A DNA stretch of 37,696 bases, taken from contig CALIFY010000040.1 of the NCBI GenBank assembly GCA_938021675.1, forward strand, positions 1 to 37,696. The letters are read 5' to 3'. The notes under the pieces are model-generated. The model did no database searches and was not told the origin of the DNA. It worked only from the letters and a program-made list of their open reading frames with translations. Numbering within the stretch: position 1 is the first letter of the stretch; each line of letters begins with the position of its first letter. Made by a program: the position numbers and the translations under genes. Shown one piece after another: positions 24,776-34,073 of the stretch. Source of the stretch: an uncultured Acidimicrobiales bacterium. Lineage in GTDB: Bacteria; Actinomycetota; Acidimicrobiia; Acidimicrobiales; SZUA-35.

Positions 24776-24866
24776 TCGAATAGCATCGAATATCGCATCG
24801 AATAGCATCGAATAGCGCCGAATAGCATCGAATATCGCATCGAACAGCGCCGATTAGCGCCGAATC
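24776..24866. repeat. helically phased TCGAATA array, 42-bp higher-order repeat
   Basis: Nine copies of TCGAATA or a close variant begin at 24776, 24786, 24798, 24808, 24818, 24828, 24840, 24850 and 24860. The steps are 10, 12, 10, 10 and again 10, 12, 10, 10, so the array is two copies of a 42-bp unit plus a partial copy. Four units per 42 bp average 10.5 bp, the helical pitch, which puts every copy on one face of DNA. It sits in the divergent gap between the sigma-like gene and the lipoprotein. The later copies are more degenerate. Confidence 0.85.
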
Positions 24867-24928
24867 GTGATGGATGTGACTGATTGCGCACCCGGATTGA
24901 GTGACGGCGCGTCGTCACTGTTGCTTGG

Positions 24929-24934
24929 TACGTT
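24929..24934 (+). promoter_or_regulatory. leaderless -10 box TACGTT
   Basis: TACGTT ends seven bases before ATG 24942, with no ribosome site in between and no clear -35. Confidence 0.5.
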
Positions 24935-24941
24935 CTGATGT

Positions 24942-25799
24942 ATGAGACCCGCCGGACAAAGACCCTTGTGGGCGATGCGCAGTGCCATTGTACGCACTGC
25001 CGTTGTACGCACTGCCGTGTTGCTGTTGTCGTTCGGCGTAGTCGCTGCAGCCTGTGGTGGTGATTCGTCTACCGAAACATCTGACACCTCGGTGTCGACC
25101 GACGGCGATTCTCGTCGGTCCTCAGGAGGAGCGGGCACCGATGGGACGACGAGCCCACCGGTGGTTGGAAGTAGCAGCATCGACGGCCCCGTCGGACAGA
25201 CTCCCGCGTCGGTTCTCCCCCCACCGTCCGTCGACGCGGCCGATACCGATGACCCGACGGACGAGGGAGACTCGACCGACCCAGGCGCGGTGTCTCTCGA
25301 TCGGAGCGACGGAATCGAGTTGCTCTTCGACGACGGTTCCCTCGGTCCGGCAACGCTCGGTTCGACGATCGAAGAGGTGGAAGAAGCGCTTGGCCCAGCG
25401 TTCACCGTCAGCCCGGAGGAAACGATTCGGACGGGCTTTCCCTCCGGCTACTCGATCAGTTCCGAAGGCGAGGTGATGTTCTGGGCTGTCGAGGAAGACG
25501 GCATCCTCACCTTGTTTATGACCAACAATCCCCGGGTTGGGCTCGACAGCGGCCTTCGGCCAAAGCTTCCACTCGACGAGGCGATCCGGCTCCACGGCGA
25601 TCCGGTGTTGACGTTAGGCGAGGAGTCTCGCGAGTTCGCTGAGTTTCCCGATGGAACAGGCGACGGGTCGGTATCTGTCCTGGTGGCCATCGGCGAATTC
25701 GGTGGTCCGGTCGGGGTATATCCCGAGCAGTCAGAGTCGTCGGAGGCCGAAAGCTTCGAGCTCGAAGGGGCAAATATCAAAGAGCTCTGGTTTCGATAG
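24942..25799 (+). CDS. lipoprotein with low-complexity linker
   Basis: A 285-residue lipoprotein: a basic N-terminus, hydrophobic core AVLLLSFGVVAAACGG with lipobox AAAC, then a Ser/Thr/Asp/Pro-rich linker of about 90 residues, then an acidic globular domain of about 165 residues (IELLFDDGSLGPATLGSTIE through VMFWAVEEDGILTLFM). The phrase GSTIEEVEEALGPAF recalls small outer-face modules in actinobacterial lipoproteins, but I cannot name the family. The signal peptide contains a 15-base tandem repeat that duplicates IVRTA/VVRTA. It starts about 75 bases beyond the end of the phased array and is probably leaderless. It converges on the HAD gene. Confidence 0.8.
   Translation: MRPAGQRPLWAMRSAIVRTAVVRTAVLLLSFGVVAAACGGDSSTETSDTSVSTDGDSRRSSGGAGTDGTTSPPVVGSSSIDGPVGQTPASVLPPPSVDAADTDDPTDEGDSTDPGAVSLDRSDGIELLFDDGSLGPATLGSTIEEVEEALGPAFTVSPEETIRTGFPSGYSISSEGEVMFWAVEEDGILTLFMTNNPRVGLDSGLRPKLPLDEAIRLHGDPVLTLGEESREFAEFPDGTGDGSVSVLVAIGEFGGPVGVYPEQSESSEAESFELEGANIKELWFR
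24986..25015. repeat. 15-bp tandem repeat inside the lipoprotein signal peptide
   Basis: Two units, CATTGTACGCACTGC and CGTTGTACGCACTGC, are adjacent and in frame, adding five residues to the n-region of the signal peptide. Confidence 0.9.
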
Positions 25800-25820
25800 G
25801 ACGAATCACTCCGGCCCCGT

Positions 25821-26534
25821 TCACGACGTAAGGGCATCGACGAACTCATCGAGGTCATGAAGTCGAGCATGGTCGTAGTGGGTGTGCTGCTCAAACGGGT
25901 CGAGTTGTACCACCTGGAGTCCGGCGTTCGTGGCGCCGACGACGTCGGCGTGGACGGTGTCGCCGACGTACACGATCACGTTGGGGCTGATGCCAGCGGC
26001 GCCGAACGCGTCGATGGCGTCGGTGAAGATGGCGGGGTCGGGCTTGGCCACACCGGCAATCGTAGAATCGACGATGGCGGCCACCGTTGGAAGCGGTCCG
26101 GGGCCGACTTGACACACGCCATAGTCACGCATTTGGTCGGGGGCCGTGCCGTCGTTGTTTGAGACGATCGCCAGCGGCATCCCGGTAGCGGCCAGCCGAT
26201 GGAAGGCGGCCACGTTTTCCTCGTGAACCCAGCTCCAGCCGCCCCGCACCGCGATTCGGAACTCCTCGACCGATTCGGCCCCCACGCCGAGCAACGCGGC
26301 GTAGGCCTGGTCATACAACTCCCAGAAGTCTTCGTGGTCTTCTCGGGTCGGGCGGTCGGCGTCGCTCAGCGCCCGCACTCCAGCGTGGTGGGCTCTCCGG
26401 TACTGCTGTAGATCGGCCGGTGGTTGGAGTCCAAGCTCGATGAGTTTGGCCTTTACCGGTTCGTAGTCGGGGTAGGTGAAGACGCCGCCAATATCGAAAA
26501 TGGCCGCAGACACGGAGTCGGGTTGAAAGGTCAC
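25821..26534 (-). CDS. HAD-superfamily hydrolase
   Basis: A 237-residue HAD subfamily IA phosphatase-type protein. Motif I is AIFDIGGVFT with Asp14 as nucleophile; the second Asp of DxD is replaced by Gly, as in many DIGGV-type HADs. Motif II is LAIVSNN, motif III is the Lys in AKPDPAIF, and motif IV is VYVGDTVHADVVGA. A helical cap lies between motifs I and II. The substrate is unknown. It starts at GTG 26534, with AGG close upstream, and is divergent from the PH-domain gene, sharing a 103-base promoter region. Confidence 0.9.
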   Translation of the reverse strand: MTFQPDSVSAAIFDIGGVFTYPDYEPVKAKLIELGLQPPADLQQYRRAHHAGVRALSDADRPTREDHEDFWELYDQAYAALLGVGAESVEEFRIAVRGGWSWVHEENVAAFHRLAATGMPLAIVSNNDGTAPDQMRDYGVCQVGPGPLPTVAAIVDSTIAGVAKPDPAIFTDAIDAFGAAGISPNVIVYVGDTVHADVVGATNAGLQVVQLDPFEQHTHYDHARLHDLDEFVDALTS

Positions 26535-26594
26535 AGCCTCAGTCTCGCCCTCCGTCTACCAGGATCCTCGACGATGGTCGGATCGCTTGGTCGA

Positions 26595-26628
26595 GTACCG
26601 ATCGGCGCTAACGAGACGAGATCGGTAC
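26595..26628. promoter_or_regulatory. perfect 9-bp dyad overlapping the PH-gene -10 box
   Basis: GTACCGATC (26595-26603) and GATCGGTAC (26620-26628) are exact inverted copies 16 bases apart, about 25 bases centre to centre. The right arm overlaps the TACGAT -10 box, the classical position for a repressor operator. The region also serves the divergent HAD gene. Confidence 0.55.
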
Positions 26629-26631
26629 GAT
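26626..26631 (+). promoter_or_regulatory. leaderless -10 box TACGAT
   Basis: TACGAT ends six bases before ATG 26638. It overlaps the right arm of the dyad. Confidence 0.5.
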
Positions 26632-26637
26632 TGGTGC

Positions 26638-27357
26638 ATGTCTGGTGATGCAGCGGTGACCAACGAGCCGATCGATGTTGGTGATCTGCCCCGTCTGGAC
26701 GAAACCGACTTCGAGTCTCTTCACCCCAATTACCTTCGAGTCCGGTTCATCGGAGACGCGGTATTTGCCGCCATCGTGGTCGTAGCGATGATCGTCGGCG
26801 CATTTCTGCTCCCGATATGGGTCCCGCTGGTGATCGGAGCGGTCCTGTTGACCCTGACGGCGTTGTCGGCGTGGCTTCAACGGTTAGAGGTTGCCCATAT
26901 CGGTTACCTGGTCCGGGAGAAAGACTTCTCCTATCGCCATGGCGTGATCTCTCGCTCCGTTGCGACCGTGCCGTTCGCCCGGGTTCAGCACGTGAGCATC
27001 GATCGAGGGCCGCTGGATCGGCTTTTTGGCTTGGCCAGTTTGGAGATGCGTACCGCCGGTGCCGACATCAGCGTGCCCGGTATCGACACCGAAACGGCGG
27101 CTCGGTTGAAAGCCCTCGTCGTCGATCGAGCCGGAGAACTCGCCGATGCCGAACTGACCCCAGACCAAGAACCCGCCACCCCCACTATTGCCACCCCGAC
27201 AGCTGCCACCCACAGAACTGCCACCCACGGAACTGCCACCCACAAAACTGCCACCAAGAAAACTGAAGGTGCAGACGCTGGAGTTTCGGAGGTCGATGTG
27301 GGGTCGGGGCACGGCCTGCCACCAGTAGCCGATGACCCAGCGGTTGATTCGCGGTGA
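26638..27357 (+). CDS. bacterial PH-domain (YdbS-like) membrane protein
   Basis: A 239-residue protein with two adjacent membrane spans at about 35-80 (AVFAAIVVVAMIVGAFLLPI and the following LVIGAVLLTLTALSAWL) and one bPH2 (DUF304) domain, roughly residues 82-160: GYLVREKDFSYRHGVISRSV, PFARVQHVSIDRGPLDRLFG and LEMRTAG. YdbS/YdbT pairs occur widely in Gram-positive bacteria; their role is poorly known. The C-terminal tail contains a TATH repeat encoded by 15-base units. ATG 26638 is chosen because the leaderless box precedes it; the upstream extension lacks support. The GTGA overlap with the next gene shows coupling. Confidence 0.9.
   Translation: MSGDAAVTNEPIDVGDLPRLDETDFESLHPNYLRVRFIGDAVFAAIVVVAMIVGAFLLPIWVPLVIGAVLLTLTALSAWLQRLEVAHIGYLVREKDFSYRHGVISRSVATVPFARVQHVSIDRGPLDRLFGLASLEMRTAGADISVPGIDTETAARLKALVVDRAGELADAELTPDQEPATPTIATPTAATHRTATHGTATHKTATKKTEGADAGVSEVDVGSGHGLPPVADDPAVDSR
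27199..27256. repeat. 15-bp tandem repeat encoding TATH-type units
   Basis: Three to four imperfect 15-base units built on AACTGCCACCCAC are in frame and give the repeated Thr-Ala-Thr-His segment in the cytoplasmic tail of the PH protein. Confidence 0.85.
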
Positions 27358-28997
27358 CCGACCACCCGACGACCGGATCCAAAGATGGGATCCCACCCCC
27401 TGCGCCGTCATCCCCACCAGGTCTGGGTCCGGGTCCGGGAATGCCGTCGGTAGCCGACTCGGTAGCGGACTCGGTAGGTGCTGGTACCAACGCGGGAGAC
27501 CGTCTGTTGCTCGGGGTGAAGAGTCGGCAGTCGCCGGTCGCCGTGGTTTTTATCGCGTGGCGGTTCCTTCGTAACCTCGGTGCCGTCAATCTGGGTTTGG
27601 CCGCCTTCTTTATATTTAGCGGCCGGGTATCAAGCCTGATGCTATTCGGCGGCATCGGCGTGGTAACGGTCGGACTCGTCTTCATGGTGCTGACGTGGTG
27701 GAGATTCGTGTTCGTCGTAGAAGGCGATGAGCTGCTGGTCACCAAGGGAGTAGTCGCCGAGGAGCGGCTGGCTATCCCACTCGATCGAATCCAAAGCGTG
27801 TCGATCGACCAGAAGTTCCTGCATCGTCCGATCGGCCTCGTCAGCGCGTCTGTTGATACCGCAGGATCGGCGGAAACCGAATTCACCATCGATGCTGTCG
27901 ATCGGGCCCGGGCAGAAGCACTCCAGCGGCTGGCCGCTGGGTCGCGCCGCGAGGTGGCCAGCCCCGGTGTTTCCGAACCGGTGCCGCACGACCGGGGCTC
28001 CGATGCCGGCGCCCCCGAGCCTGGCGAACAGCTACTTCGACGTACCCCGATCGAGTTGGTCCGGGTCGGCGCCAGTCGGTGGCCGTGGGCGGGGCTCGTG
28101 GCGTTGGCTCCGCTGCTGGCGTTTTTGAATGAGGCTGGCGATCTGTTGCCGTTCGACGTCGTGCCGGAGGGGGCGGTCGAGGAGACCTTGGATGGTGTTC
28201 CACAGATCGGTCCGGCGCTCATTATCTCGGTCATCGCTGTGGTACTCGGAGTCCTCATCCTGGGGGCGATCCTCGGGATGCTTCTGCAAGTCGTTCAAGC
28301 GTTGACCACCGAATGGAACCTCACGCTCTGGCGAACGTCGTCTGGTCTACGGCGCACCGCTGGGCTGTTTAGCACGACGAGCAGGGCGTCGACGTTGCCG
28401 AGAATCCAGGCGGTGGAGACCGACGCGCCACCGGTCCAGCGGCTGCTCGGGATCCGGCGACTTACCTTGCCAACGATCGGTGAGGGGGATCTGGTAATTC
28501 CGGGAGCGACGTCAAGCGAAGTCGACACCATCCGATCCATTCTCTTTGGCGACGACCAACCACCGCCCCTCGACCGGATGATTTCCCCGTTGTACGTGTT
28601 TTTGGCGGTCCGAAGCGCCGTGGTGGTTTCGATACCGCTCCTGGTGTTGGCCGCGTTGACCGTGGGCTGGTGGGCCCCCATCGTCGGGATTATCATTCCG
28701 GTGAGTTGGTGGTCCGCTCGCCGTCGCCACCGGTATCGGCGGTGGGGGATGACCGGCGATCGAATCGCCGAGTCTTACGAATTCGTATCGAAACACACCG
28801 GCGAAATGCAGCTGATTAAGGCGCAGACCGTGACATTGACCCAGAGTTTTTTTGAGCGCCGCCGGGGCCTTGCCACGGTCCGCCTCGACACGGCCGAAGG
28901 ATTTTTGGCTGTCCCGCTACTCGGGCTTGACGATGCTCGCGCTGTGCGCGATTGCGCGCTGCACGTGGTGGAAACCAACCGCGGCCGGTGGATGTAG
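27354..28997 (+). CDS. triple bPH2 (YdbT-like) membrane protein
   Basis: A 547-residue partner of the preceding PH protein, starting at GTG 27354 in a GTGA overlap. After a Pro/Gly/Ser-rich stretch of about 50 residues come two spans (about 58-115), a first bPH2 domain (VFVVEGDELLVTKGVVAEE and IPLDRIQSVSIDQKFLHRPI), two spans (about 245-312), a second bPH2 (LWRTSSGLRRTAGLFSTTSR and ASTLPRIQAVETDAPPVQRL), two spans and a third bPH2 near the C-terminus (MQLIKAQTVTLTQSFFERRR). This three-domain layout is that of YdbT-type proteins. A 12-base tandem repeat in the N-terminal part gives VADSVADSV. The function is unknown. Confidence 0.9.
   Translation: MTDHPTTGSKDGIPPPAPSSPPGLGPGPGMPSVADSVADSVGAGTNAGDRLLLGVKSRQSPVAVVFIAWRFLRNLGAVNLGLAAFFIFSGRVSSLMLFGGIGVVTVGLVFMVLTWWRFVFVVEGDELLVTKGVVAEERLAIPLDRIQSVSIDQKFLHRPIGLVSASVDTAGSAETEFTIDAVDRARAEALQRLAAGSRREVASPGVSEPVPHDRGSDAGAPEPGEQLLRRTPIELVRVGASRWPWAGLVALAPLLAFLNEAGDLLPFDVVPEGAVEETLDGVPQIGPALIISVIAVVLGVLILGAILGMLLQVVQALTTEWNLTLWRTSSGLRRTAGLFSTTSRASTLPRIQAVETDAPPVQRLLGIRRLTLPTIGEGDLVIPGATSSEVDTIRSILFGDDQPPPLDRMISPLYVFLAVRSAVVVSIPLLVLAALTVGWWAPIVGIIIPVSWWSARRRHRYRRWGMTGDRIAESYEFVSKHTGEMQLIKAQTVTLTQSFFERRRGLATVRLDTAEGFLAVPLLGLDDARAVRDCALHVVETNRGRWM
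27449..27472. repeat. 12-bp tandem repeat in the YdbT-like gene
   Basis: GGTAGCCGACTC and GGTAGCGGACTC are adjacent and in frame, adding four residues to the low-complexity N-terminus. Confidence 0.85.
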
Positions 28998-29025
28998 CTC
29001 TTCCTGCAGGTCTCTTCCTATAGGT
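28998..29025. repeat. 14-bp tandem duplication before groES
   Basis: CTCTTCCTGCAGGT and CTCTTCCTATAGGT lie next to each other directly after the stop of the PH gene, about 18 bases upstream of the groES -35 box. Three bases or fewer differ. Confidence 0.85.
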
Positions 29026-29042
29026 GAAGTCTTACGCCGAGG

Positions 29043-29071
29043 TTGGTGCCTCGGTCAGGGGGCCTTAGCAT
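29043..29071 (+). promoter_or_regulatory. groESL promoter
   Basis: TTGGTG (29043-29048) and TAGCAT (29066-29071) are 17 bases apart, the ideal spacing for a housekeeping sigma promoter. The -10 box touches the first base of the CIRCE operator. Confidence 0.5.
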
Positions 29072-29097
29072 TAGCACTCGTCCACTGAGAGTGCTAA
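29071..29097. promoter_or_regulatory. CIRCE operator (HrcA site)
   Basis: TTAGCACTC, nine bases, GAGTGCTAA: a perfect match to the CIRCE consensus with 9-bp arms and 9-bp spacer, bound by the heat-shock repressor HrcA. It overlaps the end of the promoter and lies 25 bases before groES. hrcA is not in this window. Confidence 0.97.
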
Positions 29098-29122
29098 CGC
29101 CCGATATGGGAGGCTTATCTGC

Positions 29123-31059
<1,937 letters not shown>

Positions 31060-31061
31060 AA

Positions 31062-31081
31062 GTATCGCTTCACAGCGATAC
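31062..31081 (+). terminator. perfect hairpin after groEL
   Basis: GTATCGCT and AGCGATAC pair perfectly around a four-base loop, three bases after the groEL stop codon. A second small hairpin with the same TCGCT/AGCGA stem follows at about 31090-31102. No T-run follows, so it may act as a stabilising 3' end rather than a terminator by itself. Confidence 0.5.
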
Positions 31082-31113
31082 ACATGCCGTCGCTTCCAGC
31101 GATGCAAGTAGTT

Positions 31114-31150
31114 GACGGGCCGGGACTCCTTCGGGGGTTCCGGCCCCGTC
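31114..31150 (+). terminator. strong GC-rich hairpin, likely groESL terminator
   Basis: GACGGGCCGGGACTCC pairs with GGGGTTCCGGCCCCGTC across a TTCG loop, with few mismatches. It is the strongest stem in the gap between groEL and the next gene. There is no T-tract, which is common for actinobacterial terminators. Confidence 0.6.
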
Positions 31151-31258
31151 GCGTCCCTCCCCGGTCGTCGGTCGAGGAATCGGTATCCTCACCTCTGTGT
31201 GTCAGGGACTCGGTGGTACCGGTATCCAACCCGCTGTCGGTGAATCCGCCATCAGCCG

Positions 31259-31810
31259 ATGTTGAGCGCACGACAGCTCGTCGGGTTGTTGGCCGAACCG
31301 AACCGTCGGTTGGTGGTGGCCGCGATGTTGCTCGGGGCCTCCGAGATCGATGAGATCTCGTCGAAGGCCGGAATCACAACTCGAGAAACGGTCGATGCGC
31401 TCGATCGACTGACAACGGCCGGTTTGGTTGAGGCCGTCCCTGACGGAGAGTACCTTCTATTGGCTCACGCATTTGGTGCCGCTGCGAGGGCGGAGGCCGA
31501 CGCTGATGAGCTACCACCGTCGGCGTTCTCCGATGAACCCCCGGAACGGCGGGTGCTTCTCGATCGCTGGCTTGGTGATGGTCGGTTAACCGGGTGGCCG
31601 TCGAAGCGGTCACACCGGCTGGTGGTCCTCGACCACATCGCTCAGCGATTCGAGCCCGGCGAACGATATACCGAACGTCAGGTCAACGCCATGCTGGTCG
31701 AGATCGACTCCGATGTGGCGACCATTCGTCGCTACCTGGTGGACGAAGCCATCCTCGATCGAGCCGATGGCGTCTATTGGCGGATCGGTGGCACCGTGCC
31801 GGTGCCGTGA
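31259..31810 (+). CDS. winged-helix / DUF2087 transcriptional regulator
   Basis: A 183-residue two-part protein. Residues 1-75 are an ArsR-like winged helix (RQLVGLLAEPNRRLVVAAML, then ISSKAGITTRETVDALDRLT and TAGLVEAV). Residues about 100-178 are the DUF2087 domain, recognised by DGRLTGWPSKRSHRLVVLDH, FEPGERYTERQVNAMLVEID and IRRYLVDEAILDRADGVYWR. The combination is a known predicted regulator family in actinobacteria and firmicutes with unknown ligand. No metal-binding Cys cluster is seen. ATG 31259 has no clear ribosome site, and the gene lies 200 bases after groEL. Confidence 0.9.
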   Translation: MLSARQLVGLLAEPNRRLVVAAMLLGASEIDEISSKAGITTRETVDALDRLTTAGLVEAVPDGEYLLLAHAFGAAARAEADADELPPSAFSDEPPERRVLLDRWLGDGRLTGWPSKRSHRLVVLDHIAQRFEPGERYTERQVNAMLVEIDSDVATIRRYLVDEAILDRADGVYWRIGGTVPVP

Positions 31811-31814
31811 GCAT

Positions 31815-32591
31815 TCAACCCGACAGCGAAAGCCGCGTGCCCGTGGCCTGCGTCCGTTCGGTATTTGTCCGCTGAACGAACCCGGGGGCGCCTGTATCGG
31901 CTGCGGTGCCAACCGTCGTGTTGGTGTTGGCGCACCCGCCGCCGCCGTGATCTTGATAGTTGAGTCGGACGGAATCGACGGCGTAACGTTCACCGAGCTC
32001 GGTCACGACCGTCAGGTCAGACCACCGCACGGCGACCGACGGGTGATCACAGTCGGCGAACACCTCGCTCCATACCATGGGGGTCATCAACCGGTCGCCG
32101 CCGATCCACAGGTCTCTGATCGTTGTCTCCTCGGCGGTCGACACGTCGGTGACGGTGGCCCGCCAACCGCGGTCAGGGGAGGGAAAGACCCGGAATCGGT
32201 ACCGACGGTTCGGATGCCAACGAAAAGTGCGGGTGTTGATGTTGTCGATCTCACACGCCAGCGTCGAAGCGGAGCCTTCGAGTTCCCCTCCGCCGTCGTG
32301 GTATCCACCCCAGTTGACCGCGCACCGGTCGGGGTAGGAGGGGTGGTGCTGTAGCCCGGTGTGGGCGCCCCCGAATCGGCGGCTGCCCTCGACGAAGCTG
32401 ACTTGAAGGGCCCAGAAATACAGCTTTGGCACGGCCGGCGGTTCCAACAGTTCGAAGGTGGCGGCCGCTTCGATCAACGGCACCGGAGGCACGTCCCAGT
32501 GCAAGTGGAACGAAGACGCACCGTTTCCCGAGGGGGGCCGTCCGGTCACCCTGCCGGGCGAGCGAGAGAACCTATGTCGTAGAGATCGCAT
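31815..32591 (-). CDS. hypothetical protein, possible DUF3472-like beta-sandwich
   Basis: From ATG 32591 the product has 258 residues; an upstream extension is open but looks non-coding. The core reads FHLHWDVPPVP, LYFWALQVSFVEGSRRFGGA, HTGLQHHPSYPDRCAVNWGG, RTFRWHPNRRYRFRVFPSPD and IRDLWIGGDRLMTPMVWSEV. Alternating aromatic strands and the YFWALQVSF ... GLQHHP pattern recall the DUF3472 fold of carbohydrate-associated proteins, and I hold this only loosely. No signal peptide is visible, which would be odd for a secreted glycan-binding protein. The last 40 residues are Gly/Thr-rich. It is divergent from the 54-residue gene. Confidence 0.65.
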   Translation of the reverse strand: MRSLRHRFSRSPGRVTGRPPSGNGASSFHLHWDVPPVPLIEAAATFELLEPPAVPKLYFWALQVSFVEGSRRFGGAHTGLQHHPSYPDRCAVNWGGYHDGGGELEGSASTLACEIDNINTRTFRWHPNRRYRFRVFPSPDRGWRATVTDVSTAEETTIRDLWIGGDRLMTPMVWSEVFADCDHPSVAVRWSDLTVVTELGERYAVDSVRLNYQDHGGGGCANTNTTVGTAADTGAPGFVQRTNTERTQATGTRLSLSG

Positions 32592-32633
32592 GACCACAGA
32601 TCTACAGTGCCACAGGCAGCAACCGTTGAGCGA

Positions 32634-32639
32634 TAGCCT
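32634..32639 (+). promoter_or_regulatory. leaderless -10 box TAGCCT
   Basis: TAGCCT ends six bases before ATG 32646, the leaderless spacing used by other genes in this window. Confidence 0.5.
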
Positions 32640-32645
32640 GCCGAC

Positions 32646-32810
32646 ATGGACCGACCTGTTGCCGACCCACACAAATTACTTACCCATTGGATGGAGTGGG
32701 AACGCGGAGACACCACCCCCGGTGAGGTCATGAAGAACCTTAAAAACGGGGGGATTCGAGATGTTCTTGAGTCGATGGCGGCCGAGGCTGGCCCCAGCAC
32801 CGGTTCTTGA
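32646..32810 (+). CDS. 54-residue conserved-type small protein coupled to the DNA glycosylase
   Basis: A short gene beginning MDRPVADPHKLLTHWMEWER and continuing GDTTPGEVMKNLKNGGIRDV, ending in Gly-Ser. The composition, the TPG turn between helices and good codon use argue that it is real, and I recall similar WMEWERG-type small proteins in other actinobacteria. It has no ribosome site but a leaderless -10 box sits six bases before the ATG. Its TGA overlaps the TTG start of the next gene (TTGA), so the pair is translationally coupled, suggesting a function with the glycosylase or simple co-expression. It is mainly helical, with no membrane span. Confidence 0.75.
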   Translation: MDRPVADPHKLLTHWMEWERGDTTPGEVMKNLKNGGIRDVLESMAAEAGPSTGS

Positions 32811-33988
32811 CCACGATCGGCTTGGCACAAGCCAGGCGGATAGCTCTGGCCGCGCAAGGGTTTTGCGACCCGCGGCCGGCTCGGGTCGACGTTCGCCAGT
32901 TCCGGCGGGTCATGGACCGGATGTCGGTCCTTCAGCTCGACTCGGTCAACGTGGTGTGCCGCAGCCATTACCTGCCGGTTCTGGCCCGGCTCGGCCCCTA
33001 CGATCGCCACAAGCTCAACCAGTATCTGTACCACTCCGGTGAACACTTCGAGTTCCTCGGACACGAGGCATCTATCACCTCCCAAGACAACGAACCGTTG
33101 TTGCGGTTCAGGGCCAGAGCGAATGTCGATGGGCGTTGGGTGCGGGAGATTCATGATGACCTGCCAGGATTCGTCGATGCGGTGCACGACGAGGTGGCGC
33201 TCGCCGGGCCGCTTTCGGTAAAAGAGTTGGACGATCCCGGCGAACGAAGTGGTCCGTGGTGGGGTCACTCGAAGGGGAAACGGGCCCTCGAAGCCCTCTA
33301 CGTCACCGGGCGGCTGGCGATCCACGATCGTTCAAAAATGTTTGTCACCAGGTACGACCTCCCCGAGCGAGTGCTTCGACCCGATGTGGTAAGTCGGACG
33401 GAGCCGACCGAACCGGAAGCCATGAAAGAGTTGCTCATGCTGGGGGCGAAGAGTCACGGCATCGGCACCGCAACCGATCTCGCCGACTATTTTCGCTTGA
33501 AGATGCCGCAGGCTCGACCGCTGTTAGCTGAGCTCGTGGCCGAAGATCGGCTCCGGTTGGTCGAGGTGGAAGGATGGAAGGGGCCGGCCTACCTGCATCC
33601 TGAAGCCCGGCGGCCGAGGTCGGTGTCGGCGAGGGCGTTGCTCAGTCCGTTCGATCCGGTCGTATGGTTTCGGCCGCGGGCCGAACGGCTCTTCGATTTT
33701 GAGTACCGGATCGAGATCTATGTTCCAGAGCCGAAGCGAAAGTACGGCTATTACGTGTTGCCGTTCCTGCTCGACGACGGCCTCGTGGCTCGAGTTTGCC
33801 TAAAGGCTGACCGTGCAGCGCGCACGCTGCTGGTTCGAGGATCCTACGCCGAACCCGGCGTCGACAAGGCTCGGGTGGCGGTCGAATTGAGCGAATCGTT
33901 GACCGAGATGGCGGCGTGGCTTGATCTCGATGACGTGGCCATCCTGCCAAAGGGTGACCTCGCTCGCTCGTTGGCCAAGAAATTCTAG
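32807..33988 (+). CDS. YcaQ/AlkZ-like DNA glycosylase (winged helix, DUF1006)
   Basis: A 393-residue protein of the HTH_42/DUF1006 family of DNA glycosylases that unhook interstrand cross-links or remove bulky alkylated bases. The catalytic QxD motif of the YcaQ type is visible as VLQLDSVNVVCRSHYLPV, with Gln43 and Asp45. SGEHFEFLGHEASI, WWGHSKGKRALEALYVTGRL, KSHGIGTATDLADYFRLKM and LLSPFDPVVWFRPRAERLFD are family segments. The C-terminal RYEIYVPEPKRKYGYYVLP-like stretch is also typical. The TTG start at 32807 overlaps the preceding stop, so translation is coupled. QxD places it nearer YcaQ than Streptomyces AlkZ, which has QxQ. Confidence 0.92.
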   Translation: MTTIGLAQARRIALAAQGFCDPRPARVDVRQFRRVMDRMSVLQLDSVNVVCRSHYLPVLARLGPYDRHKLNQYLYHSGEHFEFLGHEASITSQDNEPLLRFRARANVDGRWVREIHDDLPGFVDAVHDEVALAGPLSVKELDDPGERSGPWWGHSKGKRALEALYVTGRLAIHDRSKMFVTRYDLPERVLRPDVVSRTEPTEPEAMKELLMLGAKSHGIGTATDLADYFRLKMPQARPLLAELVAEDRLRLVEVEGWKGPAYLHPEARRPRSVSARALLSPFDPVVWFRPRAERLFDFEYRIEIYVPEPKRKYGYYVLPFLLDDGLVARVCLKADRAARTLLVRGSYAEPGVDKARVAVELSESLTEMAAWLDLDDVAILPKGDLARSLAKKF

Positions 33989-34073
33989 CGACGAGATCGG
34001 GTTGGGTGATGGGCAAAGACCGTCTCCTCGCCCCCAGCCGGGTAACCTGGTGCTTTCGCCTGGTGGAGGTCGC

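Noticed and set aside
24776-24866. Phased repeats considered as a CRISPR array
   Set aside because: Units are 10-12 bp without unique spacers of 30 bp and no cas gene is near.
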